NCBI RefSeq assembly: GCF_020176715.1
Contig: NZ_JAIVMF010000003.1
Coordinates: forward strand, 1 to 64,000
Direction: 5' to 3'
Length of the DNA: 64,000 nt
Source of the DNA: Stappia stellulata
GTDB lineage: Bacteria > Pseudomonadota > Alphaproteobacteria > Rhizobiales > Stappiaceae
The notes beneath the pieces were generated by a model, which saw only the letters and a program-made list of their open reading frames with translations, had not been told where the DNA came from and ran no database searches. Below, one piece after another: positions 47,253 to 56,201 of this stretch. The stretch's first letter is position 1. Each line of letters starts with the position of its first letter. The position numbers were made by a program, and so were the translations under genes.

Positions 47253-48329
47253 GTGAAAACACCCGCAGGCCGCTTGCGCATCGCGGTGCTCTTCGGCGGA
47301 CGCTCCGCCGAACATAACGTGTCGGTGCTCTCGGCATCGAATGTCATGCGTGCGCTCGACCCCGAAAAATATGAAGCCGTTCCGATCTATGTCACCCGGG
47401 CGGGCCAGTGGCTGCTGAGCAGCTACCGGGACGGAGCACTGGCGAAGCCTGCGCAAGGCACCGAGGTCGCGCTCCTGCCGGGCGGACAGGGACGGATGCT
47501 GGCGGTGTCCGACAAGGGCACAGCGCATGAGGTGCCGCGCATCGACGTTCTCTTTCCGGTTCTCCACGGCCTTCATGGCGAGGACGGAGCGGTTCAGGGT
47601 CTTTGCGAGGTGGCGCGCGTTCCGCTCGCAGGCTGCGGCGTGCTCGGATCCGCCACGGCGCTCGACAAGGACATCGCCAAACGGCTGTTCAACGAGGCAG
47701 GACTTCCCACCGTGCGCGCCGTCACGGTCCATGTCACCGCCCCGCCGCCCTTCGCGGAGATCGAAGACCGGTTGGGTCTTCCGGTCTTCGTCAAGCCGGC
47801 GCGCCAGGGATCCTCCGTCGGGGTGAGCAAGGTCGCGCGGGAACAGGACTACCAGGCGGCGCTCGCCGAGGGGTTCAAGCACGACCGCAAGCTCCTCGTC
47901 GAGGCGTTCGTCAAGGCCCGCGAGATCGAGTTCGCCATTCTGGAAGACCCGGACGGCGATCTCTTCGTCTCCCGTCCGGGCGAAATCGTGCCGGCGGAGC
48001 AGCACGGCTTCTACAGCTACGACGCCAAATACATCGATGCGGATGGCGCCGCGCTGATGATCCCGGCCGAAATGCCGGAGGAGATGGAAAGCCGGATGCG
48101 CGACATGGCGAAAACGGCCTTTCGCGCGCTCGGCTGCGACGGCATGGCCCGGGCCGACTTCTTCGTCACCGATACGCAGGCCATCCTTGTCAACGAGCTC
48201 AACACCATCCCGGGCTTCACCGACATAAGCATGTATTCCAAGGTCATGGCGGCGAGCGGCGTCGGCTATGCGCAGGTCATCGACCGGTTGGTGGCTCATG
48301 GGTTGGCGCGCGCCGGGCGCAGCGGATAA
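47253..48329 (+). CDS. ddl: D-alanine-D-alanine ligase
   Basis: Ddl joins two D-Ala residues for the peptidoglycan stem. The 358-residue ATP-grasp enzyme has an N-terminal VLFGGRSAEHNVSVLSA, the FPVLHGLHGEDGAVQG segment, LPVFVKPARQGSSVGVSKV and VNELNTIPGFTDISMYSKV with metal-binding residues. The start is GTG at 47253, preceded by a GGAGG site; upstream TTG readings would lie across that site. Length is on the long (VanA-like) side. murB and ftsQ, frequent neighbours, are absent here. Confidence 0.93.
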   Translation: MKTPAGRLRIAVLFGGRSAEHNVSVLSASNVMRALDPEKYEAVPIYVTRAGQWLLSSYRDGALAKPAQGTEVALLPGGQGRMLAVSDKGTAHEVPRIDVLFPVLHGLHGEDGAVQGLCEVARVPLAGCGVLGSATALDKDIAKRLFNEAGLPTVRAVTVHVTAPPPFAEIEDRLGLPVFVKPARQGSSVGVSKVAREQDYQAALAEGFKHDRKLLVEAFVKAREIEFAILEDPDGDLFVSRPGEIVPAEQHGFYSYDAKYIDADGAALMIPAEMPEEMESRMRDMAKTAFRALGCDGMARADFFVTDTQAILVNELNTIPGFTDISMYSKVMAASGVGYAQVIDRLVAHGLARAGRSG

Positions 48330-48359
48330 CCGGCGCCTGCGGCCCGCGCCGTCATCCTC

Positions 48360-48767
48360 TCAGCCAGGCAGGCCGTCGAGGCGGGGGACGCTCTCAAGGT
48401 CCTCGTCCCAGGCCGCCCGGCTGGCACAGCAGATATGCGCGGTCGGGCGCATCGCGATCTCGCTGTCGAGGCTCCCGGCCGGCACGGCCAGAAGCGTGCC
48501 GTCCATCTGAAGTCCCGGCAATGCCGAGCCGCAATCGGGACAAAAGCATTTTTCGTGTCGGGAATCGGGGACCCGGTAGGTCTTCACCTTCTCTGCGCCG
48601 CTCAGCCATTCGAGTGTGGCGGAGGAGGAAAACAGGTTCGCGGCATGGGCGGAGCCTGTGTCCTTGCGGCATCTGGCGCAGTGGCACAGGAAGAACGCCT
48701 CGAAGGATCCGGTGATTTCGAATGTGACTGCGCCGCAGGCGCAGCCACCGGAAACGGGCTGGGTCAT
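48360..48767 (-). CDS. GFA-family (glutathione-dependent formaldehyde-activating-like) zinc protein
   Basis: A 135-residue beta-fold protein with zinc-binding Cys sites: GGCACGAV at the start, CHCARCRKDTGSAH, and CFCPDCGSAL. These define the GFA/CENP-V superfamily. Despite the family name, most members have no proven glutathione-formaldehyde activity. Start 48767 is supported by GAGGA just upstream. Its context, between ddl and the GlmU homologue on opposite strands, gives no clue to function. Confidence 0.88.
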   Translation of the reverse strand: MTQPVSGGCACGAVTFEITGSFEAFFLCHCARCRKDTGSAHAANLFSSSATLEWLSGAEKVKTYRVPDSRHEKCFCPDCGSALPGLQMDGTLLAVPAGSLDSEIAMRPTAHICCASRAAWDEDLESVPRLDGLPG

Positions 48768-48823
48768 CGTGGTCCTCATGACAGGTTTGCAGAAAGAGGC
48801 GCTGGAGGGATCGCGCGCGGCGA

Positions 48824-50101
48824 TCAGCCCTTGGTCTTTTCGGCCTTGGCGCGGGCGAAACGGGCGCGCAGTTGCGCGCCGCGGCCCTCCTTCACCACCT
48901 GACGGGCGCGGCCGATCGCCAGGCCGTCATCCGGAACATCGGCCGTGATCACGCCGCCGGCGGCCAGATAGGCGCCGTCGCCGATGGAAAGCGGCGCAAC
49001 CAGCGTGGAGTTCGACCCGACGAAGGCACCCGCCCCGATGTCGGTGTGATGCTTGAGAAAGCCGTCGTAGTTGCAGGTGATCGTGCCGGCGCCGATGTTG
49101 GCCTTTTCGCCGACGCGGGCATCGCCGATGTAGCTGAGGTGATTGACCTTCGCGCCGGCCTCGACCGTCGCGTTCTTGATCTCGACGAAATTGCCGATAT
49201 GGGCGGCAGAGCCAATCTCCGCACCGGGCCGCAGGCGGGCATAGGGGCCAACCGTCGCGTCCTGGCCGACGCTTGCCGCCTCCAGATGCGAGAAGGCGCG
49301 GATGCGCGCGCCATCGGCAACCGTGACCCCCGGGCCAAACACCACATTCGGCTCGATCACCGCATCCTGTCCGAGTGCCGTATCATGGGAGAAGAACACG
49401 GTATCGGGCGCGATCAACGTGGCGCCCGCCTCCATCGCCTCCGCCCGCATCGTGGCCTGAAAATGGGCTTCAACCGCCGCAAGGTCGGCCCGCGTCCCGA
49501 CCCGCCGCACCTCCGCATCGCTTCCGATCTCGCTGACCACCGCCAGTCCAAGCGCCTGGACGGCGCGTGTCACATCCGAAAGATCGCCCGTCCCCAGGCC
49601 CGGCTCGGCATCGATCCTGGACAGGATTTCGGGGAACAGGGCTCCGGCGAGCGCCATGATCCCGCTGGGACGAACGTTTTCCGGCTGCCCCTCCCGCGAT
49701 CCCAGCATCACGACATCGGCGCCCTCGCCGAGGCGCGACGACAGCCGCATCAGGGTCTCGTCCATGATGAACGGCCGGTCGCCAGGCAGGAGGATCACCT
49801 GAGCGGGCACCTCGCCATGGGCGGCCAAGGCGGCGGCGAGCGCCTGCGCGCCTCCCTGTTCCTCCGTTTGAACATGACAGCTTGCGTCGGGCGCCCACCG
49901 GGCCACCTCCGCCGCGAGCCCCTCCATCTCCGGTCCGACGATCACCGCCGTGCGCTCGATCCCCGCGCTGGCGACACTTGCAAGGACATGCCCCACAAGC
50001 GACAGATTGCCGACCTCGTGAAGCGCCAACGGCCACTTCGAGGCCATGCGCGTACCGGGATCGGCCGCAAGAACGATGGCAAGACGGGAACGGGATGACA
50101 T
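48824..50101 (-). CDS. GlmU homologue with intact acetyltransferase half and degenerate uridylyltransferase half
   Basis: GlmU normally acetylates GlcN-1-P and transfers UMP to give UDP-GlcNAc. The C-terminal left-handed beta-helix is intact: PYARLRPGAE, HIGNFVEIKNA, VNHLSYIGDA and NIGAGTITCNYDG with the active-site residues. The N-terminal half is altered: LAADPGTRM for LAAGxGTRM (11-19), Leu25 in place of the catalytic Lys (P24-L25), the YGR...EHKDA block missing, and VGTR where VNTR carries the Mg ligand Asn227. Length is 425, about 25 shorter than the norm. Confidence 0.82.
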   Translation of the reverse strand: MSSRSRLAIVLAADPGTRMASKWPLALHEVGNLSLVGHVLASVASAGIERTAVIVGPEMEGLAAEVARWAPDASCHVQTEEQGGAQALAAALAAHGEVPAQVILLPGDRPFIMDETLMRLSSRLGEGADVVMLGSREGQPENVRPSGIMALAGALFPEILSRIDAEPGLGTGDLSDVTRAVQALGLAVVSEIGSDAEVRRVGTRADLAAVEAHFQATMRAEAMEAGATLIAPDTVFFSHDTALGQDAVIEPNVVFGPGVTVADGARIRAFSHLEAASVGQDATVGPYARLRPGAEIGSAAHIGNFVEIKNATVEAGAKVNHLSYIGDARVGEKANIGAGTITCNYDGFLKHHTDIGAGAFVGSNSTLVAPLSIGDGAYLAAGGVITADVPDDGLAIGRARQVVKEGRGAQLRARFARAKAEKTKG

Positions 50102-50321
50102 GGAAACCCTCGGTGTCAGAAATGAATGGCTTTGGCTGAAGTCATCCTTCGCCACGGGCGTCGCGTCAAGCGCCGGACCAAAGGTGCGGGCGATTCGGGG
50201 CCGCCGGATCCGGCACCCGCACAGCAGGCATCGACCTTGAACCCTGAGGCAAAAGCGGGTCTATGTTTGTAGCAGGCATTGCAGTGCCACCGCGTCCCTC
50301 CTGCCGTCAGTCCGAGAGCCC

Positions 50322-51308
50322 ATGACCGCCCCAACCGCACATCCGCCGCGCGCCTTGCCAAGGCTCGCCTATTTCCCCGTCACCTTCTTCGCCGTCGTCA
50401 TGGGACTGGCGGGCCTGGCGCTCGCCACGCACCGGGTGGAACTCTGGCTGGGGGCCGGATCGCACACCAGCATCGGGCTGATTGCGGTGACCGCGCTGGT
50501 GTTCTGCACCATCGCCGGGCTGTTCGTGCTCAAGGGACTTCGCCATCCGGACGAACTGCGCGCGGAATGGAACCACCCGGTCCGGATCGCCTTCTTCCCG
50601 GCAATCACCATCGGCGCGCTCCTGATCGCCGCCGGTCTGCTACAGGTGAGTGAACCGCTCGCCCGCGCGATCTGGATTCCGGCAGCCGTCGCCCATCTCG
50701 TGGTGACGCTTGGCGTGGTGTCAGCCTGGATCAGCCATCGCACCTTCGAACAGGCGCATATGACCCCGGCCTGGTTCATTCCCGCTGTCGGCAATGTGCT
50801 GGTTCCGGTTGCCGGGGTTCAACTCGGTTATCTCGAGGTGTCGTGGTTCTTCTTTTCGGTGGGAATGCTGTTCTGGCTGGTGTTTCTGACGCTGGTCTTT
50901 AACCGGCTCATCTTTCACAATCCGCTGCCGGAGCGCCTGCTGCCGACGCTGGTGATCCTGATCGCGCCGCCGTCCGCCGGCTTTGTCGCCTGGTATCAGA
51001 TCAACGGCGGCGAGATCGATGCCGTCGCCCGGCTGCTGTACTACTGCGGCTTGATGTTCGCGTTGATCACGCTGACGCAGGTGAACAAGCTGCTGCGGCT
51101 GCCCTTCGCCATGTCCTGGTGGGCCTATTCCTTCCCGGTCGCCGCCTTCACCATCGCCTCCTCGCTTTTCGCCGAAAAGACCGGTCACGGCTTCCAGCAG
51201 GTCGTCATGCTGGTGTCCTACGTCGTGCTCCTGGGGGTGATCGCACTCCTCGTGCTCAAGACCGCAGGCGCGATCCGGCGGGACGAAATCTGCCAGCCGG
51301 AAGGATGA
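50322..51308 (+). CDS. TehA/SLAC1-type membrane channel
   Basis: The 328-residue protein has about ten hydrophobic segments and the tellurite-resistance/dicarboxylate-channel layout: FPVTFFAVVMGLAGLALAT, NHPVRIAFFPAITIGALLIAAGL and IPAVGNVLVPVAGVQLG. TehA homologues conduct anions or small solutes; tellurite resistance is only one phenotype. Divergent from the GlmU homologue and convergent with the PPOX gene, it appears monocistronic. Confidence 0.88.
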   Translation: MTAPTAHPPRALPRLAYFPVTFFAVVMGLAGLALATHRVELWLGAGSHTSIGLIAVTALVFCTIAGLFVLKGLRHPDELRAEWNHPVRIAFFPAITIGALLIAAGLLQVSEPLARAIWIPAAVAHLVVTLGVVSAWISHRTFEQAHMTPAWFIPAVGNVLVPVAGVQLGYLEVSWFFFSVGMLFWLVFLTLVFNRLIFHNPLPERLLPTLVILIAPPSAGFVAWYQINGGEIDAVARLLYYCGLMFALITLTQVNKLLRLPFAMSWWAYSFPVAAFTIASSLFAEKTGHGFQQVVMLVSYVVLLGVIALLVLKTAGAIRRDEICQPEG

Positions 51309-51315
51309 CGGCCCC

Positions 51316-51927
51316 TCACCACAGAGTCTTGCGCGCCCGTTCCGGCCACTCCGCGTCATAGGCCGGGCCGCCTTCGCGCGCATCACTCACCTCGGAGAGG
51401 ATCTCACCGGGCGTCGGAAGACCGGCCGGATCGCGACGCGCATCCGGCTCCCACAGCCTTGAGCGGACGATGGCGCGCGCACACTGGAAATAGATCCGTT
51501 CCACATCCACAAGAATGACGGACCGCGGTGCTTTCCCCTCGACCGCGAAGGAGGCGAGCAGATCGGCGTCGACGCTGATATGTGCCCGCCCGTTGACCCG
51601 CAAGGTGGTGCCGCTGCCGGGGATCAGGAAGAGAAGCGCGACGCGCGGATCGCGCACGATGTTGCGCAGGGAATCGATCCGGTTGTTGCCGCGCCGGTCC
51701 GGGACCGACAGACGCCGGGGCGTGTCGATGCGAACGACAGCACCTGCGTCGCCGCGCGGCGAGCAGTCGAGCCCCTCCGGCCCGCTGGTGGCCAGCGCGA
51801 CAAAGGGCGACGCTTCGATCAGCCGGGCATAGGCCGCGTTGATGTGGTCGAGCTCCTTGACCGTCGAGGCCGCCGCCGGCGTGCCATAGATCGCCTCAAG
51901 CCGATCGATGCTGTCTATCGTCGTCAT
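51316..51927 (-). CDS. Pyridoxamine 5'-phosphate oxidase-like flavin protein (MSMEG_1061 type)
   Basis: A 203-residue FMN-binding split-barrel protein. The segments SPFVALATSGPEGLDCSPRGD, VPDRRGNNRIDSLRNIV and RSVILVDVERIYFQCARAIVRS resemble the MSMEG_1061 branch of the PPOX family. The reaction is unknown; members often reduce F420- or FMN-linked substrates. ATG 51927 is used, since a TTG two codons upstream lacks support. It lies 88 bp after the dpp-type ATPase on the same strand, and co-transcription is possible. Confidence 0.82.
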   Translation of the reverse strand: MTTIDSIDRLEAIYGTPAAASTVKELDHINAAYARLIEASPFVALATSGPEGLDCSPRGDAGAVVRIDTPRRLSVPDRRGNNRIDSLRNIVRDPRVALLFLIPGSGTTLRVNGRAHISVDADLLASFAVEGKAPRSVILVDVERIYFQCARAIVRSRLWEPDARRDPAGLPTPGEILSEVSDAREGGPAYDAEWPERARKTLW

Positions 51928-52015
51928 GGTCAAATCCCGGTTGTCCTGTCAGCGCGTCCATCGCGCCCGCCCCCGGTCGACCTATAGGCGATCCCGGCGG
52001 GCCAGGCGAGCGATG

Positions 52016-54097
52016 TCACCCGACCGGCTGCGCCGCCTTTGCCTTGATCACCGGCTCCATCTTCTCCAGCTCCGCAACCTCGAGATGGCAGAGGATCTTG
52101 TGCCCGCTTTCGAACGTCCTCAAGGGCGGCGCGTCCGTGTCGCAGACACCCGCGATCATATAGGCGCAGCGGGTGGAAAACGGGCAGCCCTTCGGCGGGT
52201 TGGCCGGTGACGGGATCTCGCCCTTGAGCACGATGTGGCGCTTTTCCACACGGGTATCGGCGATCGGCACGGCGGCCAGCAGCGCTTCCGTATAGGGATG
52301 ATACGGCGGCGCGAAGATTTCCTCCGTCGTCCCCTGCTCCATGATCTGTCCGAGATACATCACCACGATCCGGTCGGCGAGATAGCGCACGACCGAAAGG
52401 TCGTGGCTGATGAACAGCATGGTCGTGCGGTTTTCCCGCTGGATGTCCATCAACAGCTCGGTGACGGCGGCCTGCACGGAGACATCGAGCGCCGAGACCG
52501 GCTCGTCGGCAATCACGACCTTCGGGTTGCCGGCAAAGGCTCGGGCAATGCCGACGCGCTGCTTCTGCCCGCCGGAGAGCTGGCGCGGCTTGCGCTTGGC
52601 GAAATCGCGCGGCAGTTTCACCGTGTCGAGCAGCCGGTAGATGATCTCTTCGACCTCCTCGTCGGTTCTTGCGACCCCGAACTTGCGGATCACCCGACCG
52701 ATCTGGCCGCCGATCGTATGCGACGGGTTGAGCGTGTCGAACGGGTTCTGAAACACCATCTGGAGCTTGGAAATCGTCTCGCTGTCGCGCTTGTCGACCG
52801 GAAGATCGCCAAGCTCCACATTGCCCAGCATCACCTTGCCGTCGGTCGCATCCTCCAGCCCCATCAGCACCTTGGCGAAGGTCGACTTGCCGCAGCCGGA
52901 CTCCCCGACGATGGCGACGGTCTCCGCCTCGCGGGCGGTGAAGGTCAGATCCTGGTTCGCCTTCACCGTCCGCGGCGGGCCGCTCATGAAGGCAAGGCCG
53001 CCATCGTCGATGGTGTAGTGCTTGGTCATCTCCTCGACGGACAGCACGATGTCGCCGGCGGGAACCGGCTCCCTGGCCTCGCCCTTGGGCAGGTCCCGGT
53101 CCCAGTCGATGTCCTCGAAACGCTCGCACCGCACCTTGTGATCGTCGTCGCCGGGAACGGACCGCATTTTCAGCCGGCCGGCATCGCAGGTGCCGGTGCG
53201 AAAGAATGTGCAGCGCGGCCCGAAATTGCAGCCCTCGGGGCGTTCGTGCGGCAGCGGAAGCTGACCTGGAATCGCGACCAGCGGCTGCGCGTTCTTGTCC
53301 GCGCCCGGCAGCGGGATCGAGCCGAACAGCCCGCGCGTATAGGGATGGCGCATCTCGTCGAAGACATCGTGAATGTCGCCGACTTCCACCGCTTCACCGG
53401 AATACATCACCGTCAGCCGGTCGCAAGTCTCCAGAATCAGGCCGAGGTTGTGCGAGATGTAGATCATCGAGGTGCCGAGTTCCTCGGATATCTCGTTGAT
53501 CAGATCGACGATGCCGGCCTCGACCGTGACGTCGAGCGCGGTGGTCGGCTCGTCCAGCAACAGCAGGCGCGGGTTCGACAGCAGCGCCATGGCGATCACC
53601 ACGCGCTGCTGCTGGCCGCCGGAAATCTGGTGCGGATAGGCCTTCAGGATGCGTTCCGGGTCGGGCAGCCGCACCTTGGCGAGCATCTCGGCCGCACGTG
53701 CCATCGCCTCGTCCTGCGAGATGCCTTCGTGATAGATCGGCACCTCGGCCAGTTGCTCGCCGATCAGCATCGACGGATTGAGCGAGGCCATCGGCTCCTG
53801 ATAGACCATCGCGATCTTGGAGCCCCGAATATGGCGCAGTTCTTCCGCGCTCATGGTGCGCATGTCGCGCCCCTCGAACAGGATCTCGCCGCCGACGATG
53901 GCGCCGTTCTTGCCCATGTATTGCATGATCGCCAGCGCGACCGTCGACTTGCCGCAGCCGGACTCGCCAACGATGCCATGGGCCTCGCCCGGCATCAGTT
54001 TGAGGTTGAAGTCGACCACGGCCGGGATTTCGCCGGCGCGGGTGTAATATGAGATGCACAGGTTCCGGCACTCCAGAACCGGGGTCTGGTCGCTCAT
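52016..54097 (-). CDS. Oligopeptide-type ABC transporter ATPase, two ABC modules fused (DppD-DppF like)
   Basis: A 693-residue protein carrying both ATPase modules of a family 5 peptide importer. The first has Walker [10 protein letters not shown] at about 44-52, signature ISGGQQQRV and Walker B LLLLDEP; the second has GESGCGKST near residue 405, LSGGQKQRV and [12 protein letters not shown]. Each is followed by the Cys-containing oligopeptide C-terminal extension. It energises the permeases encoded directly upstream, and shares a transcript with them (13-bp gap). Confidence 0.94.
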   Translation of the reverse strand: MSDQTPVLECRNLCISYYTRAGEIPAVVDFNLKLMPGEAHGIVGESGCGKSTVALAIMQYMGKNGAIVGGEILFEGRDMRTMSAEELRHIRGSKIAMVYQEPMASLNPSMLIGEQLAEVPIYHEGISQDEAMARAAEMLAKVRLPDPERILKAYPHQISGGQQQRVVIAMALLSNPRLLLLDEPTTALDVTVEAGIVDLINEISEELGTSMIYISHNLGLILETCDRLTVMYSGEAVEVGDIHDVFDEMRHPYTRGLFGSIPLPGADKNAQPLVAIPGQLPLPHERPEGCNFGPRCTFFRTGTCDAGRLKMRSVPGDDDHKVRCERFEDIDWDRDLPKGEAREPVPAGDIVLSVEEMTKHYTIDDGGLAFMSGPPRTVKANQDLTFTAREAETVAIVGESGCGKSTFAKVLMGLEDATDGKVMLGNVELGDLPVDKRDSETISKLQMVFQNPFDTLNPSHTIGGQIGRVIRKFGVARTDEEVEEIIYRLLDTVKLPRDFAKRKPRQLSGGQKQRVGIARAFAGNPKVVIADEPVSALDVSVQAAVTELLMDIQRENRTTMLFISHDLSVVRYLADRIVVMYLGQIMEQGTTEEIFAPPYHPYTEALLAAVPIADTRVEKRHIVLKGEIPSPANPPKGCPFSTRCAYMIAGVCDTDAPPLRTFESGHKILCHLEVAELEKMEPVIKAKAAQPVG

Positions 54098-54110
54098 GAC
54101 GGTCCCTTCC

Positions 54111-55130
54111 TCAGTCGCGCAGGCTCATTTCCCGAAGGCCGTCGGCCATCAGGTTGAAGCCCAGAATGAGGCTCGAGACCGCAAGCGCGGGCACGAGCAG
54201 CATGTAGGAGAATTTCCACAGCATCGCCGTCTTCGCGCTTTCGCGGATCATCAGCCCCCAGTCGGGATCGGGCGGCTGAAGCCCGAGCCCCAGGAACGTC
54301 AGTGTCGTGATCGCGACGGTGGTGTAGCCAAGGCGCAGGCAGGCATCGACGATAATCGGCCCGCGCACGTTGGGCAGGAGCTCGAAGATCATGATGTAGA
54401 GCGGATGCTCGCCGCGCGTCTGCGCCGCGAACACATAGTCGCGCGTCTTGATGTCGAGCGCGAGCCCGCGAACGATGCGCATGATCGCCGGCGCCGAGGC
54501 GAAGGTGACCGCGACCACGATGTTGAACCCCGACGGTCCGAGGTAGTTCAGGATCACGATGAACAGCACCATCACCGGGAAGGACAGCAACACATTGGCG
54601 AAGAAGGAGATCACCTCGTCCCACCAGCCGGAGAGATAGCCGGAGATCAGGCCGAACAGCGCCCCCACGACATAGGCGACCATCGTGGCGCTGACGCCCC
54701 AGACAATCACCCGCTGGCATCCCCAGATGACGCGCGAGAGCATATCGCGGCCCTTGAAGTCGGTGCCGAGCCAGAAGAACACGTCGCGTTTTTCGGAAAA
54801 CGGTGTGACGAAGGGCGCGATCGGCTTGTTGGGGTCGAGCAACGGCAGATAGGGCGCGGAGACCGCCGCAAGCAGCCAGAAGAAGACGAGGCTGAGGCCG
54901 ATCACCGCGACCCAGCTTTCGCGAAAGGCCCGAACGCCGAGCACGTAGAGCAACACTGTCGCGGGCACGGCCGGAAGCAGCACCGTGTCGGCATAGCCGT
55001 CCATCCGGCCGCCGAACATCACATAGGCGGTCAGCGGCACCCACATCAGGAGCGCCAGCGCGATCAGCGGCTTCGGGCGCGAGAGGCGGTCGAGCACGGA
55101 CGGGCCGGCATCGATTTCGGTCACAGCCAT
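54111..55130 (-). CDS. Peptide-type ABC transporter permease (DppC/OppC like)
   Basis: The 339-residue inner-membrane protein has a long N-terminal region with two to three hydrophobic segments, then the binding-protein-dependent permease domain with FWLGTDFKGRDMLSRVIWG and RGEHPLYIMIFELLPNVRG, the EAA-type contact loop. Start 55130 (MAVTEIDAG) is chosen because nothing upstream resembles the family. It pairs with the permease that ends 20 bp upstream. Confidence 0.92.
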   Translation of the reverse strand: MAVTEIDAGPSVLDRLSRPKPLIALALLMWVPLTAYVMFGGRMDGYADTVLLPAVPATVLLYVLGVRAFRESWVAVIGLSLVFFWLLAAVSAPYLPLLDPNKPIAPFVTPFSEKRDVFFWLGTDFKGRDMLSRVIWGCQRVIVWGVSATMVAYVVGALFGLISGYLSGWWDEVISFFANVLLSFPVMVLFIVILNYLGPSGFNIVVAVTFASAPAIMRIVRGLALDIKTRDYVFAAQTRGEHPLYIMIFELLPNVRGPIIVDACLRLGYTTVAITTLTFLGLGLQPPDPDWGLMIRESAKTAMLWKFSYMLLVPALAVSSLILGFNLMADGLREMSLRD

Positions 55131-55149
55131 AACGGTTTGTCTCCCGGCC

Positions 55150-56103
55150 TCATGCGAAGCGAATGCGCGGATTGAGGAATGTGTAGCCGATGTCGGAAAT
55201 GATCTGCGAGACGACGGCCACGGCGACCGCGACCAACGTGCAGGCCTGCACAACCTCGACATCGGGGAAGAGCGCTGCCTCCAGCAACAGCTTGCCGAAG
55301 CCGTCGTATTCGAAGAACACCTCCACCACCACGACGCCGGAAAGCAGCCAGTTGAGCTGCAACACGATCAGCGTGAACGGCGCGATCAGCGCGTTGCGCA
55401 AGGCGTGGCGCATCACCACGCGGCGATAGGGAATGCCCTTCAGGATCGCAGTGCGAATGTATTGCGAGGTCATCACCTCCGCCATCGAGGCACGCGTCAT
55501 GCGCGCCACATAACCGAAGTCGTAGATCACCAGCGTCAGCACCGGCAGGATCAGTTGCTGGAACTCGAAGCCGCGGATCATCGCGGATTTGGCCGGCAGC
55601 CAGCCGAGCCCGAGCGACAGCACGACGGTCAACAGGATCGCAGTCGCGATCTCGGGAATGCTGGTGGTGAACACCGATATGAAGGAAATCGTGCGGTCCT
55701 GGACGGACCCCTCCTTCATGCCCGCGAGCACCCCCAGAACAAGCGACAAGGGGATCATCAGCGCGAACACGAAAAACGCCAGAATGCCGGTGTTCGCGAG
55801 CCGGTCCAGCAACAGCGGCCCGACCTCGCGGTTCTTCTCGTAGGAAAACCCGAGATCGCCCTGGAGAATGCTGCCGATCCAGTTCGTATAGCGGATGTAA
55901 AACGGCGCATCGAGCCCTCGCTCGGAGAGCCAGGCTTGATAGCTGTCCTCCGACAAGGCTGACACGGCAAAGCCGCCAAGCTCCTGGACCGCAAGCCGTT
56001 TCTTGAAATCAGGCGTGTCGAAGATCGCGAACAGAAGAAGAGATGCAACGGCCATGATCAGAAACATCTGAACAAGCCGGCGCAGGATCAGTTTCAGCAT
56101 CAT
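55150..56103 (-). CDS. Peptide-type ABC transporter permease (DppB/OppB like)
   Basis: The 317-residue permease starts with MLKLILRRLVQMFLIMAVASLLLFAIF, followed by the QGDLGFSYEKNREVGPLL loop and six hydrophobic segments, ending with VSQIISDIGYTFLNPRIRFA. That tail and the YIRTAILKGIPYRRVVMRHALRNAL contact loop are DppB signatures. It is the first permease after the binding protein. Start is ATG 56103 or 56100; GTG 56109 is less likely. Confidence 0.92.
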   Translation of the reverse strand: MMLKLILRRLVQMFLIMAVASLLLFAIFDTPDFKKRLAVQELGGFAVSALSEDSYQAWLSERGLDAPFYIRYTNWIGSILQGDLGFSYEKNREVGPLLLDRLANTGILAFFVFALMIPLSLVLGVLAGMKEGSVQDRTISFISVFTTSIPEIATAILLTVVLSLGLGWLPAKSAMIRGFEFQQLILPVLTLVIYDFGYVARMTRASMAEVMTSQYIRTAILKGIPYRRVVMRHALRNALIAPFTLIVLQLNWLLSGVVVVEVFFEYDGFGKLLLEAALFPDVEVVQACTLVAVAVAVVSQIISDIGYTFLNPRIRFA

Positions 56104-56201
56104 GCCCACCCAGGTCTGGCGCCCTCACCTGCCAGGGCACGATGCCCCGGCAGGCCGTGACGGACAGCCGGCAAAAGGCCGGCCGCCCGCATGTCGGAGC
56201 G

